Shown here: one piece after another, positions 24,711-35,200 of the stretch
How positions within the stretch are numbered: the first letter of the stretch is position 1
Layout: each line of letters begins with the position of its first letter
Assembly (NCBI RefSeq): GCF_050613145.1
Contig: NZ_CP192507.1
Coordinates: forward strand, 930,001 to 994,000
Direction of reading: 5' to 3'
Source of the DNA: Lysinibacillus_B sp050613145
GTDB lineage: Bacteria; Bacillota; Bacilli; Bacillales_A; Planococcaceae
Length of the DNA stretch: 64,000 bases
Program-made: the position numbers and the translations under genes
The notes under the pieces: generated by a model
What the model saw: only the letters and a program-made list of their open reading frames with translations
Databases searched by the model: none
Told to the model about the DNA's origin: nothing

Positions 24711-26561
24711 ATGACAAATTTACGTCAAGATTTACGTAACATTGCAATTATCGCGCACGTTGACCATGGGAAAACGACGCTAGTAGACCAATTATTAAAA
24801 CAATCAGGGACATTCCGTTCGAACGAACAAGTAGAAGAACGTGCAATGGACTCAAATGATATCGAGCGTGAGCGCGGTATTACAATCTTAGCAAAAAATA
24901 CAGCTGTTAACTATAACGGCACACGTATTAACATTTTAGATACACCAGGACACGCGGACTTCGGTGGAGAAGTAGAGCGTATCCTCAAAATGGTAGACGG
25001 CGTTTTACTAGTAGTAGACGCTTATGAAGGCTGTATGCCACAAACTCGCTTTGTATTAAAGAAAGCACTAGAGCAAAATTTAACGCCAATCGTTGTAGTG
25101 AACAAAGTCGATAAAGATTCAGCTCGTCCAGAAGAAGTAGTAGACGAAGTGTTAGAGTTATTAATCGAACTAGATGCAAATGACGATCAATTAGACTTCC
25201 CTGTTGTGTATGCTTCAGGTGTTAATGGGACGGCTTCATTAGATTCGAACCCAGCAAATCAAGAAGAAAACATGCAGTGCTTATTTGAGCAAATCATTGA
25301 GCATATTCCATCGCCAATGGATAATTCAGATGAGCCACTACAATTCCAAGTAGCATTACTTGATTATAATGACTTCGTTGGGCGTATCGGTATCGGCCGT
25401 GTATTCCGTGGGACGATTTCTGTCGGTCAGCAAGTAGCGTTAATGAAGCTTGATGGCACAGTGAAAAACTTCCGTGTAACGAAAATTTTCGGCTTCTTCG
25501 GTTTAAAACGTGAGGAAGTACAAACAGCCAAAGCAGGTGACTTAATCGCTGTTTCTGGTATGGAAGACATTAACGTAGGGGAAACAGTTTGTCCTGCTGA
25601 GCACCAAGAAGCGCTACCGCCATTACGTATTGATGAACCAACATTACAAATGACATTTTTAGTCAATAACTCACCATTTGCTGGTCGTGAAGGGAAATGG
25701 GTAACATCTTCTAAAATCGAAGAGCGTTTACGTGCACAATTACAAACAGACGTATCTCTTCGCGTAGAGGATACAGATTCACCGGATGCTTGGACAGTAT
25801 CAGGTCGTGGTGAATTACACTTATCGATCCTAATCGAAAACATGCGTCGTGAAGGATTTGAGTTACAAGTATCGAAACCACAAGTAATTATTAAAGAAGT
25901 AGATGGCGTGAAATGTGAACCAATCGAACGTGTGCAAGTAGATGTACCAGAAGATTGCGTAGGTTCAATTATCGAGTCACTTGGTACACGTAAAGGTGAA
26001 ATGTTAGACATGATTAACAACGGTAACGGGCAAGTACGTATTATTTTCAACGTACCAGCGCGTGGCTTAATTGGTTACTCAACAGAGTTCATGTCGTTAA
26101 CAAAAGGTTTCGGTATTATTAACCATACGTTTGATTCGTACCAACCAGTTGTAGCAGGTAAAGTAGGAGGCCGTCACCAAGGTGTACTTGTATCAATGGA
26201 GAACGGTAAATCAACAACTTATGGTATGATGGGTGTAGAAGACCGTGGTACACTATTTGTGGAACCAGGTACAGAAGTTTACGAAGGGATGATCGTTGGT
26301 GAAAATACACGTGAAAACGACATCACAGTAAACATTACAAAACAAAAGCAAAAAACAAATATTCGTTCTGCGAATAAAGACCAAACAAACGTGATTAAAA
26401 AACCTCGTCTCATGACACTTGAAGAAGCGTTAGAATATTTAAGTGATGATGAGTACTTAGAGGTAACACCAGAGTCAATTCGTTTACGTAAACAAATTTT
26501 AGATAAAAACGAACGTGAACGTATTGCGAAAAAGAAAAAATACGCTGAAATGGAGCAGTAA
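24711..26561 (+). CDS. typA: Ribosome-associated GTPase TypA/BipA
   Basis: A 616-residue translational GTPase related to EF-G and LepA. G motifs: AHVDHGKTTL (G1), RERGITI (G2), DTPGHADFGGE (G3), NKVDKDSARP (G4). Domain II and the EF-G-like domains III and V follow, then the TypA-specific C-terminal domain (about 480-600). It binds the 70S ribosome or 50S precursors and is needed for ribosome assembly and growth at low temperature and under stress. GGAGTGGAATA precedes the ATG. ylaH follows 26 bases later, as in B. subtilis. Confidence 0.97.
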   Translation: MTNLRQDLRNIAIIAHVDHGKTTLVDQLLKQSGTFRSNEQVEERAMDSNDIERERGITILAKNTAVNYNGTRINILDTPGHADFGGEVERILKMVDGVLLVVDAYEGCMPQTRFVLKKALEQNLTPIVVVNKVDKDSARPEEVVDEVLELLIELDANDDQLDFPVVYASGVNGTASLDSNPANQEENMQCLFEQIIEHIPSPMDNSDEPLQFQVALLDYNDFVGRIGIGRVFRGTISVGQQVALMKLDGTVKNFRVTKIFGFFGLKREEVQTAKAGDLIAVSGMEDINVGETVCPAEHQEALPPLRIDEPTLQMTFLVNNSPFAGREGKWVTSSKIEERLRAQLQTDVSLRVEDTDSPDAWTVSGRGELHLSILIENMRREGFELQVSKPQVIIKEVDGVKCEPIERVQVDVPEDCVGSIIESLGTRKGEMLDMINNGNGQVRIIFNVPARGLIGYSTEFMSLTKGFGIINHTFDSYQPVVAGKVGGRHQGVLVSMENGKSTTYGMMGVEDRGTLFVEPGTEVYEGMIVGENTRENDITVNITKQKQKTNIRSANKDQTNVIKKPRLMTLEEALEYLSDDEYLEVTPESIRLRKQILDKNERERIAKKKKYAEMEQ

Positions 26562-26587
26562 AAGCGTATCAAAAGAAAGGATGAAGG

Positions 26588-26992
26588 ATGTTGTTGAATT
26601 TAGCACTAAACTTTATTCAAGCATCTGCACCTACTGATGAAATAACGCAAGTTTATAGTAGAATGTCTGGTATTACGCGCTATATTTATGAAAATTTAGC
26701 GACGGTAGATGCGTCAGGTGCGGTTGATTATACGATTCCAGGTTATATTACGTTAGCGCTTATATTTGTCTTATCAGCGATTGTATATAAACTAGGCTTC
26801 GCAAAGACATTACCGTTATGGCAAAATGCTATTATTTATATATTCCTATTTTTAGGATGTATTATGCTGACATTCTTCGCATTCTTCCTCCCAATGGTGG
26901 AAGGGTTAATTGTTGCAGCGTTAATCTTAATCGTCTATAAATCACGCTTATGGCGTGAGAAACGTGAAGAGCAAAAAGCTGTAGCAAAATAA
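26588..26992 (+). CDS. ylaH: YlaH-like membrane protein
   Basis: 134 residues with three membrane segments in the second half (YITLALIFVLSAIVYKLG, AIIYIFLFLGCIMLTFFAF, LIVAALILIVYKSRLWR), matching the YlaH family that follows typA in Bacillus. Role unknown. AAGAAAGGATGAAGG stands before the ATG. It is probably cotranscribed with typA and ends in a strong terminator. Confidence 0.82.
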   Translation: MLLNLALNFIQASAPTDEITQVYSRMSGITRYIYENLATVDASGAVDYTIPGYITLALIFVLSAIVYKLGFAKTLPLWQNAIIYIFLFLGCIMLTFFAFFLPMVEGLIVAALILIVYKSRLWREKREEQKAVAK

Positions 26993-26995
26993 TTC

Positions 26996-27039
26996 AAAAA
27001 GCTCGAATCTCCTATCTTAACGGAGATTCGAGCTTTTTT
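26996..27039 (+). terminator. Terminator of typA-ylaH
   Basis: AAAGCTCGAATCTCC pairs perfectly with GGAGATTCGAGCTTT, followed by a T-run. Confidence 0.93.
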
Positions 27040-27205
27040 AGTAGCTTATGATAGAACGTGGATTTTATAAAGATAAAAATATTCTAATAAACATACATTT
27101 CCTGAAATGCTAAAGGTGAAATAGGTTTCTATCAAGGCACCCTTTTAGGCGATTTTGCATAACCTACTCTAGATAAAAGACCCTATTATTTAGAGGAGGA
27201 TAGTC

Positions 27206-28201
27206 GTGAAAAGATTTGTGAAATCTGGTTTTGTTGTGATGTTCACATTGATGTTACTTCTCGTTCTGTCAGCGTGTGGCGAGAAAGAACTGCAAGATGT
27301 GAAAGTTGGTGAGGTTACACGCTCCATTTTTTATGCCCCTCAATATGTAGCAATTGAAAAAGGCTTTTTTGAAGAAGAAGGCTTGAATGTCGAGTTAACG
27401 ACAATCCCTGGTGGTGATAAGACGATGACAGCTTTACTATCTGATGGCATCGATATCGCCCTTGTAGGCTCGGAAACATCGATTTATGTAACCGCTCAAG
27501 GGGCAAACGATCCGATTAAAAACTTTGCACAGCTTACGCAAACAGACGGGACATTTTTAGTAGCACGTGAGAAAATAGAACACTTTTCTTGGGATATGTT
27601 AAAAGATTCTACTTTCTTAGGGCAGCGTAAAGGCGGTATGCCACAAATGGCGGGCGAATTCGTTTTAAAGAAACATAGCATTGATCCACACAATGACCTC
27701 GAACTGATTCAAAACGTAGACTTTGCCAATATTGCCTCTGCTTTTGCATCGGGTACGGGTGATTATGTTCAATTATTTGAACCGACTGCCTCTGTGTTTG
27801 AGAAAGAAGGAAGAGGTTATATTGTAGCGTCATTCGGTACAGAATCCGGTCATTTACCATATACAGCATTTATGACGAAAGCGAGCTTTATTGATAGTGA
27901 TCCTGAAACGGTAGAGAAATTTACAAGAGCGATTAAAAAAGCCCAAGACTGGGTGTATGAAAATAGCGCGGAAGATGTAGCGAAAGTGATTCAACCGTTC
28001 TTTGAGGATACAGATATTGAGTTAATCACAACAGTTGTAGAACGTTACAGAGCCCAAGAATCCTATGCAAAAGATCCAATTTTAGATGAAGAAGAATGGG
28101 ACAATTTGCAAGACGTTATGGAAGAAGCAGGCGAGTTGCCAAGAAGAATGGATTACAATGAGCTCGTGGATACTTCATTTGCAGAGAAAGTAACGAAGTA
28201 A
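27206..28201 (+). CDS. ABC transporter substrate-binding lipoprotein (NMT1 type)
   Basis: A 331-residue periplasmic-binding-type lipoprotein. The N-terminus is a type II signal peptide ending in the lipobox LSAC (Cys24). The mature part has the NMT1/THI5-like pattern: FYAPQYVAIEKGFFEEEGLN, ALLSDGIDIALVGSETS and DPETVEKFTRAI. This group binds nitrate, alkanesulfonates, taurine or thiamine/riboflavin precursors. No TPP or FMN riboswitch is recognisable in 27040-27205. AGAGGAGGATAGTC precedes the GTG at 27206. It is the first of three genes inserted between ylaH and ylaI. Confidence 0.85.
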   Translation: MKRFVKSGFVVMFTLMLLLVLSACGEKELQDVKVGEVTRSIFYAPQYVAIEKGFFEEEGLNVELTTIPGGDKTMTALLSDGIDIALVGSETSIYVTAQGANDPIKNFAQLTQTDGTFLVAREKIEHFSWDMLKDSTFLGQRKGGMPQMAGEFVLKKHSIDPHNDLELIQNVDFANIASAFASGTGDYVQLFEPTASVFEKEGRGYIVASFGTESGHLPYTAFMTKASFIDSDPETVEKFTRAIKKAQDWVYENSAEDVAKVIQPFFEDTDIELITTVVERYRAQESYAKDPILDEEEWDNLQDVMEEAGELPRRMDYNELVDTSFAEKVTK

Positions 28202-28202
28202 T

Positions 28203-28988
28203 ATGGAGTTTTTAACAGTTAACAATGTACATCATACGTATTTTTCAAATGAAACGGCGACAGAAGCATTACAAAATATTCATTTATCCATTCAAAAAGG
28301 TGAATTTATCTCTTTTTTAGGTCCTAGTGGATGCGGAAAGACAACGCTTTTATCGATTATAGCCGGTTTATTCCCTCCAACTATGGGAACGGTTTTAATT
28401 GAAGAACAACCGGTTTACGGAAATGATCACTTGTCAATCGGTTATATGTTGCAACAAGATTATTTATTCCCTTGGAAAACCATTGAAGAAAATATTGCAC
28501 TAGGGCTCACGCTTTTAAATAAAGAACAAGAGCAAATACAGGAAATTACGGCCCGCTTATTAAAAATGATCGGCCTACCGCACATCGGGCAAAAATTTCC
28601 TAGAGAGCTTTCTGGTGGGATGAGGCAGCGGGTAGCATTAGCTAGAACATTGGCAGTGGATCCAAAAATATTACTATTAGATGAACCGTTTTCCGCACTT
28701 GACTATCAATCAAAATTAAAATTAGAAGATTTAGTGTCCGAAATGTTGAAGGCATTTGGCAAAACGGCTATCCTTGTCACGCATGATATTGGTGAAGCGA
28801 TTGCGATGAGTGATCGAATCTTTATCTTTTCCGCTCGTCCAGGGAGAGTATATAAAACATTTGAAGTGCCAGAAGAGTTAAAGCGTTTAACACCATTTAA
28901 AGCACGTACCCATCCAACCTACTCTACGCTATTCCAAATGATTTGGAAGGAGCTTGAAAGTCTTGAACACGGAAACACTTCACAATGA
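28203..28988 (+). CDS. ABC transporter ATP-binding protein
   Basis: A 261-residue nucleotide-binding domain of the nitrate/sulfonate/taurine class. Motifs: Walker A GPSGCGKTT, Q-loop MLQQDYLFPW, signature LSGGMRQRVALART, Walker B LLLDEPFSALD and the H-loop VTHDIGEAIAMSD. It starts one base after the stop of the binding-protein gene, so translation is coupled, and overlaps the permease gene by about 26 bases. Confidence 0.93.
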   Translation: MEFLTVNNVHHTYFSNETATEALQNIHLSIQKGEFISFLGPSGCGKTTLLSIIAGLFPPTMGTVLIEEQPVYGNDHLSIGYMLQQDYLFPWKTIEENIALGLTLLNKEQEQIQEITARLLKMIGLPHIGQKFPRELSGGMRQRVALARTLAVDPKILLLDEPFSALDYQSKLKLEDLVSEMLKAFGKTAILVTHDIGEAIAMSDRIFIFSARPGRVYKTFEVPEELKRLTPFKARTHPTYSTLFQMIWKELESLEHGNTSQ

Positions 28989-29757
28989 ATATAAAAAATC
29001 ATTAATAAAGGAAAAGCGATTGATTCGTTTTTTTCAACTTGTAATATTAATTAGTTTTATCGGTCTATGGGAGCTCGCTTCTAGATGGCAGTGGATTGAT
29101 CAGCTCATTTTTAGTTCACCATTAAAAATCGGTGCATTATTTATCGATAAGATTCAAGATGGCACTTTATTTGCACATATTGGTATTACATTATTTGAAA
29201 CCGTACTGGGCTTTATTATCGGTACACTGCTCGGCACAATATTAGCAGCTATTCTTTGGTGGTCGTCCTTTTTATCGAAAGTGCTAGATCCGTATCTAGT
29301 CATACTCAATGCGATGCCAAAAGTAGCGCTAGGTCCTATTTTAATCGTAGCACTGGGACCTGGTATGACATCGATTATTACAATGGGGGCCATTATTTCC
29401 GTCATTATCTCAACGATTGTTATTTATACAGCCTTTAAAGGGGTGGACGGAAATTATTTGAAGGTGCTGCAAACGTTTAATGCAAGCAGGCTGCAAATGT
29501 TTAAAGAGGCCGTTCTACCTGCATCCTTTCCAACGATTATTTCAACATTAAAGGTGAATGTTGGACTATCTTGGGTAGGGGTAATCGTTGGGGAATTTCT
29601 TGTCTCGAAACAAGGGCTTGGCTATTTAATTATTTACGGCTTCCAAGTATTCAATTTCAATCTTGTGTTAATGTCACTCGTGATTATTGCTATTTTTGCA
29701 ACAATTATGTATCAAGTTGTAGAGCTACTAGAAAAGAAATTGGTGAAGAATGGGTGA
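28963..29757 (+). CDS. ABC transporter permease
   Basis: A 264-residue permease with six membrane segments and the cytoplasmic EAA loop (VLQTFNASRLQMFKEAVLPASFP) of the BPD-type 1 family. The start is uncertain: TTG at 28963 has AAGGAG 10 bases upstream, while TTG at 28954 is too close to it. With the two preceding genes it forms a complete importer; substrate unknown. Confidence 0.88.
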   Translation: MNTETLHNEYKKSLIKEKRLIRFFQLVILISFIGLWELASRWQWIDQLIFSSPLKIGALFIDKIQDGTLFAHIGITLFETVLGFIIGTLLGTILAAILWWSSFLSKVLDPYLVILNAMPKVALGPILIVALGPGMTSIITMGAIISVIISTIVIYTAFKGVDGNYLKVLQTFNASRLQMFKEAVLPASFPTIISTLKVNVGLSWVGVIVGEFLVSKQGLGYLIIYGFQVFNFNLVLMSLVIIAIFATIMYQVVELLEKKLVKNG

Positions 29758-29760
29758 AGA

Positions 29761-29790
29761 AACCCCTTGAGCATGCTCAAGGGGTTTTTG
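29761..29790. terminator. Terminator after the ABC operon
   Basis: AACCCCTTGAGC pairs with GCTCAAGGGGTT, followed by T5. The opposite strand can serve the converging ylaI gene. Confidence 0.9.
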
Positions 29791-29793
29791 TAT

Positions 29794-29997
29794 TTAAAAT
29801 TCTTCATCAATCTTTGAAGAGGTGCGGTAAAATTTGAATTTGCCTGTTGCAATACGTTGTTCTGTTTTTTCCGCAATTCGTTCGCTACATGGCTCACACA
29901 TATACGTATGAATGGGACGATTGCGTAATTTTTTTGCTAGGGGCAAATCATCTGATAGCTGGTGGATTGAATCACAAATGACGCATTTGACGCGCAT
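29794..29997 (-). CDS. ylaI: Zinc-ribbon protein YlaI (DUF2197)
   Basis: 67 residues with two CxxC pairs, CVICDSIHQL and CEPCSERI, spaced for a zinc ribbon. This is the YlaI/DUF2197 pattern; its role is unknown. AAGGAGGAATAGC precedes the ATG. It follows an unknown gene by 11 bases on the same strand and probably shares its transcript. Confidence 0.85.
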   Translation of the reverse strand: MRVKCVICDSIHQLSDDLPLAKKLRNRPIHTYMCEPCSERIAEKTEQRIATGKFKFYRTSSKIDEEF

Positions 29998-30008
29998 GCT
30001 ATTCCTCC

Positions 30009-30509
30009 TTATTGAACACGAATCGCGATAACCTCTTTGATCGGGTTGTCAACGTTTGAACCATCATCAAATAATAAGTGAACCGGACCGCCATCTGTAA
30101 GCGGTTTGCCACCTTGACTAAATTTGAAAATGATTGTTTTTGCTTCTTCAATCGAGAAGACATGCTCCTCCCCATTGGCACATTCAAATACAACTTGTGT
30201 CGCTTCTGGTTTAATTTCTGCATTTTTTAGGAAAGGGCTAATTGCCATCCCAAATGTACCTGTTAGCATCCCTTTACGGTCAAATTTACGTTCTGTTTTT
30301 AATGTTGGGGGGAAGACGGCACCTTCCATAATTTCACGTGACCAGTGTGCACCAACATCGGCTAAATATTTTTCTTCTGTATTATCAGGTGCTTTTTCTG
30401 TGACAAAGTAAGTCGTTAAATCAAGGCGGCGGTCATCGAAAATCCAAACGGTTGGATCGAGTGTTAGCGAATATGTAACCGCACCTTTAATAGGAATGAT
30501 TGAGTTCAT
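30009..30509 (-). CDS. Conserved hypothetical protein, ylaL position
   Basis: A 166-residue soluble protein without a signal peptide. Notable segments are SLTLDPTVWIFDDRRLDLTT near the N-terminus and GGPVHLLFDDGSNVDNPIKE near the C-terminus; the latter is faintly like the end of molybdopterin-oxidoreductase domains, but no cofactor motif is complete. Its place between ylaI and ylaN corresponds to ylaL in B. subtilis; I cannot confirm homology. The ATG at 30509 follows AAAAGGAGGA; a TTG immediately before it is less likely. Confidence 0.7.
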   Translation of the reverse strand: MNSIIPIKGAVTYSLTLDPTVWIFDDRRLDLTTYFVTEKAPDNTEEKYLADVGAHWSREIMEGAVFPPTLKTERKFDRKGMLTGTFGMAISPFLKNAEIKPEATQVVFECANGEEHVFSIEEAKTIIFKFSQGGKPLTDGGPVHLLFDDGSNVDNPIKEVIAIRVQ

Positions 30510-30683
30510 CAAAAATCCTCCTTTTATAATATATCCTCATACAGTATAACGCCTTTTTTACAAAATAAGAAACATTTAAATGAAGTTTGCGTCTATATGC
30601 AAAGACACTTGCATTTTTACCCCTGAAAAGATAAAATTTATTAAGATAGAGTCGAAGAAATATCAGATAATGGGGGCGTCCTC

Positions 30684-30965
30684 ATGGATACTAAATCACA
30701 AGCTTCCTTCCAGGAGAAAGCATTAGAGCAGTTACAAACAGATGCAGGTAAAATTGCTCGTTTAATTAAAGTACAAATGGATAATTTAACGATGCCACAA
30801 TGTCCTTTATACGAAGAAGTGTTAGATACACAAATGTTTGGCTTATCGCGTGAAATTGACTTTGCCGTAAAGGTAGGTCTTATTGAGCGTGAACAAGGCA
30901 AGGACATTCTTGATGCTTTGGAAAAAGAGTTATCCTTACTGCATGATGCATATACAGACAAATAA
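30684..30965 (+). CDS. ylaN: YlaN (UPF0358), iron-linked regulator
   Basis: A 93-residue helical protein of UPF0358: EKALEQLQTDAGKIARLIKVQ, MPQCPLYEEVLDTQMFGLSREIDFA (both within the first 60 residues). In B. subtilis and Staphylococcus aureus YlaN is needed for growth at low iron and was reported to bind Fur and relieve repression. GGGGGCGTCC lies upstream of the ATG. The gene precedes ftsW, as in B. subtilis, with a terminator between. Confidence 0.92.
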   Translation: MDTKSQASFQEKALEQLQTDAGKIARLIKVQMDNLTMPQCPLYEEVLDTQMFGLSREIDFAVKVGLIEREQGKDILDALEKELSLLHDAYTDK

Positions 30966-30970
30966 CAGAA

Positions 30971-31012
30971 AAAACTCAAACGCATGTATAATGCGATTTG
31001 AGTTTTTTTTCT
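30971..31012 (+). terminator. Terminator of ylaN
   Basis: AACTCAAACGCAT and ATGCGATTTGAGTT form a stem with one interior mismatch, followed by eight T. Confidence 0.88.
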
Positions 31013-31030
31013 AAAATGAGGGTTAAAATA

Positions 31031-32212
31031 ATGAAAAAATATTTCGCAACATACTTCAGGAACTTTGATTATTTGTTATTTTTTACATACATATTTTTAT
31101 GCTTGTTTGGATTAGTCATGATCTACAGTGCGGGCATGATGGTCGGTATTGTGTATGAGGATGGAACACCAGACTATTTTTATCGAAAGCAAGTAATCAA
31201 TTTAGTCATTGCTGCAGTTGTATTTTGTATCGGTGCCTTTTTCCCATACAAACATTATAGTAATAAATTCGTCATGCTTTTTGGTATGGCTATGATGGCG
31301 ATTTTACTTGTTTGGTTAAATTTCGCTGGATTTGGTCGGGAGGAAACAGGTTCACAAAGTTGGATTCGAGTATTAGGTGTGTCGTTCCAGCCTTCTGAAT
31401 ATGCAAAACTATTTATTATTTTATATATAGCAGGTTCTTTTTATAAAAAAAGTTTAAAAGAAAAATCCATTCAATATGTAAAACCAAATGATATTGGTTA
31501 TCCGATTGCGATTTGGCTTATTATTTTGTTGAGTGTCGGCTTAGAAACAGACTTAGGGGCATTCATTATTATTTTTATGATTGCTATTTCCGTTGTTTTT
31601 TTAAGTGGCATTCGAGGAAAGTCGTTATTTCGATTTTTTACTGTGTTAAGTGCATTTGGCGGTGTACTGGCCGGTGCATTAGCACTCTTTAAACATGATT
31701 CTATTTTTAATGCTAGTCGCGTAGGGCGATTACAAGTTTGGTCAAATCCGTTTGCATATGAACAAGGGTCTGGTTATCAAGTGATTAATGGTTATTTAGC
31801 GATTGGACAAGGTGGTTTAGAAGGGGTAGGACTTGGTCAATCCGTTCAAAAGCTTGGTTATTTACCAGAACCACAAAATGACTTTATAATGGCAATTATT
31901 GCAGAAGAATTAGGCGTTTTTGGGGTAGCCATCGTGATTGGTGGTATTGGACTGATCGTTCTTCGCAGTTTCTATATTGCAATGACAACAAAAGACCCAC
32001 TAGCACGTATGATTGCAGGGGGTATTGGCAGTTGGATTGGGTTTCAAACCTTTGTAAACCTAGGGGGTGTATCGGGAGTAATCCCGTTAACCGGAGTAAC
32101 GCTACCTTTTATAAGCTATGGCGGTACTTCTATATTGATGCTTTCTTTAGCGATGGGGATTTTAATTAATGTCTCCATGTATTATAAGAAAGATAAAAAA
32201 AAGCTATTATAG
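31031..32212 (+). CDS. ftsW: SEDS peptidoglycan polymerase FtsW
   Basis: A 393-residue polytopic protein of the FtsW/RodA/SpoVE (SEDS) family, the septal peptidoglycan glycosyltransferase working with a class B PBP. Conserved parts: FLCLFGLVMIYSAG, SWIRVLGVSFQPSEYAKL, VGLETDLGAFII, and GVTLPFISYGGTS near the end. The start at 31031 has TGAGGG 8 bases upstream; the frame extends further up without a better site. Location between ylaN and pycA identifies it as ftsW rather than rodA or spoVE. Confidence 0.93.
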   Translation: MKKYFATYFRNFDYLLFFTYIFLCLFGLVMIYSAGMMVGIVYEDGTPDYFYRKQVINLVIAAVVFCIGAFFPYKHYSNKFVMLFGMAMMAILLVWLNFAGFGREETGSQSWIRVLGVSFQPSEYAKLFIILYIAGSFYKKSLKEKSIQYVKPNDIGYPIAIWLIILLSVGLETDLGAFIIIFMIAISVVFLSGIRGKSLFRFFTVLSAFGGVLAGALALFKHDSIFNASRVGRLQVWSNPFAYEQGSGYQVINGYLAIGQGGLEGVGLGQSVQKLGYLPEPQNDFIMAIIAEELGVFGVAIVIGGIGLIVLRSFYIAMTTKDPLARMIAGGIGSWIGFQTFVNLGGVSGVIPLTGVTLPFISYGGTSILMLSLAMGILINVSMYYKKDKKKLL

Positions 32213-32226
32213 GGGGTTGAGGAGAA

Positions 32227-35200
32227 ATGACACACATTCACAAAGTGTTAGTCGCAAATCGAGGGGAGATTGCCATCCGTATTTTCCGAGCGTGTACGGA
32301 ACTAAAGTTAAAAACGGTGGCTATTTATTCGCGTGAGGATAGCGGTGCCTTTCATCGTTACAAAGCGGATGAAGCGTATATTGTAGGGGTAGGAAAAAAA
32401 CCGATTGATGCTTATTTAGACATTGAAGGAATTCTTGCGATTGCCAAGGATGCCGGTGTTGATGCAATTCATCCAGGGTATGGCTTTTTATCTGAAAATG
32501 TGGAGTTTGCACGCCGCTGTGAAGAAGAAGGCATTTTGTTCATTGGGCCAACATCTAAGCATCTCGACATGTTTGGCGACAAAGTAAAAGCACGTGAACA
32601 AGCGATTTTAGCAGACATTCCTGTCATTCCGGGTACAGACGGTCCAGTAGCAAGTCTGGAAGAGGTAGCAGCATTTGGTGAAGCGTACGGCTATCCGATT
32701 ATGATTAAAGCAGCGCTTGGTGGCGGAGGTCGTGGGATGCGTCTCGTACAGACGAAAGAAGAACTGGCTTCTTCGTATGAACGTGCTAAATCAGAGGCAA
32801 AGGCAGCATTTGGTTCTGATGAGGTGTATGTAGAAAAGGCCATTATAAAACCAAAGCATATTGAAGTACAAATTATTGGTGATACAGCAGGGAACATTGT
32901 GCACTTATATGAGCGCGATTGTTCTATTCAACGACGTCATCAAAAGGTTGTTGAGATTGCACCATCGAATTCGATTTCAACACAACTGCGTAATCAAATT
33001 TGTGATGCGGCTGTAAAACTAATGAAAAATGTAGGCTATGTGAATGCAGGCACAGTGGAGTTTTTAGTAGCTGGCGATAATTTCTACTTTATCGAAGTGA
33101 ATCCGCGTATTCAAGTAGAACATACCATTACGGAAATGATTACGGGTGTAGATATCGTGCATGCGCAAATTAAAGTTGCAGCTGGCTATACCCTTCATTC
33201 ACCTGAAATTAATATTCCGGCACAACAAGAAATCCCACTATTCGGATATGCGATTCAATCACGTGTGACGACGGAAGATCCAAAAAATGATTTTATGCCG
33301 GATACAGGAAAGTTAATGGTGTATCGTTCAAGTGGTGGGTTTGGCGTTCGCCTAGATGCGGGTAATGGATTCCAAGGCGCGGTTGTCACACCTTATTATG
33401 ATTCGCTACTTGTCAAAATTTCGACATGGGGTATGACATTTAATGAGGCCGCAGCGAAGATGAGTCGAAACTTAAGTGAATTCCGTATTCGAGGTGTTAA
33501 AACGAATATCCCATTTTTAGAAAATGTTGTATTACATGAAAATTTTTTAACAGGAACATTCGATACAAGCTTTATCGATTCAACACCTGAATTATTTGTG
33601 TTCCCGGTACGAAAAGACCGTGGTACAAAGCTGCTCAGCTATATTGGAAATGTTACATTAAACGGCTTCCCAGGTGTAGAAAAACAAGCAAAGCCTATTT
33701 TTACGCAACCAGAGCAACCGAAAATTGATTTGCTCACACCGCCACCATTAGGTACAAAGCAAATTTTAGATGAGCGCGGTGCGGATGGGTTAGTCGAATG
33801 GATTAAAGCACAAGAGGATGTGCTATTAACGGATACGACATTCCGTGATGCACATCAATCTCTTCTAGCAACACGTGTGCGCTCGCAAGATATGTTCCAG
33901 ATCGCAGATGCAACAAGTCGTCTTATGCACAATTACTTCTCGCTTGAAATGTGGGGAGGGGCTACGTTCGATGTAGCGTACCGTTTTTTAAAAGAAGATC
34001 CATGGGCACGTCTTGAAAAACTACGTCAACAAGTACCGAATGTACTGTTCCAAATGTTATTGCGTGGTGCCAATGCAGTTGGCTATACAAACTATCCAGA
34101 TAATTTAATTCGGGCGTTTATTCAGGAATCGGCTGCATCCGGTATTGATGTATTCCGTATTTTTGATTCACTCAACTGGATCAAAGGAATGGAAGTAGCC
34201 ATTGATGAAGTGCGTAACACTGGGAAGATTGCCGAAGCAGCCATTTGTTATACGGGCGATATTTTAGATGATACACGTGCGAAATATACAGTACAGTACT
34301 ATAAAGAGATGGCACGTGCGTTAGAAAATACAGGTGCACATATTTTAGCGATTAAAGATATGGCGGGACTTTTAAAACCAGAGGCAGCTTATCGTTTAAT
34401 CTCCGAATTAAAAGAGGCAACAAGCTTACCAATTCACTTGCATACGCATGATACAAGTGGTAACGGGATTTACTTATATGCCAAAGCGATTGAAGCAGGG
34501 GTCGACATTATTGATACGGCACTCGGTTCAATGGCGGGCTTAACATCACAACCAAGTGCAAACTCGCTCTACTATGCCATGAAAGGAAGTGAGCGTCATG
34601 TACGAGCGGACATTGCGTCACTTGAAAAGCTTTCTTACTACTGGGAGGATGTGCGTAAATACTATGTTGACTTTGAAAGCGGCATGAATGCACCTCATTC
34701 GGAAATTTACGTACATGAAATGCCAGGTGGTCAATACAGTAATCTGCAGCAACAAGCAAAAGCAGTAGGACTTGGCGACCGTTGGGATGAAGTTAAAACG
34801 ATGTATTCACGTGTCAATATGATGTTTGGGGATATCGTGAAAGTGACACCGTCTTCGAAAGTAGTAGGCGATATGGCATTATTTATGGTGCAAAATAACT
34901 TAGATGAAGACAATATTGATGAGCGTGGACAAACATTGGATTTCCCAGATTCGGTCATCGAATTTTTCCAAGGCTACTTAGGTCAACCACATAGTGGTTT
35001 CCCAGAAAAACTACAGCAAGTAGTTTTAAAAGATCGTGAAGCGATTACTGTGCGTCCAGGAGAATTACTTGCACCTGTTGATTTTGAGCAATTAACGAGG
35101 GACTTAGCTGAAAAAATAGGGCGTGACGTGACAAATAAAGACGTGCTTGCCTATGCACTATATCCGAAAGTATTTGAGGAGTATGCAAAAACTGTCGATT

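Noticed and set aside
25427..26050. 207-codon antisense frame within typA
   Set aside because: Shadow of a strongly conserved gene; low-complexity residues, no start signal.
27040..27205. TPP or FMN riboswitch upstream of the ABC importer
   Set aside because: No CTGAGA/ACCTGATCTG-type TPP core and no FMN core could be found.
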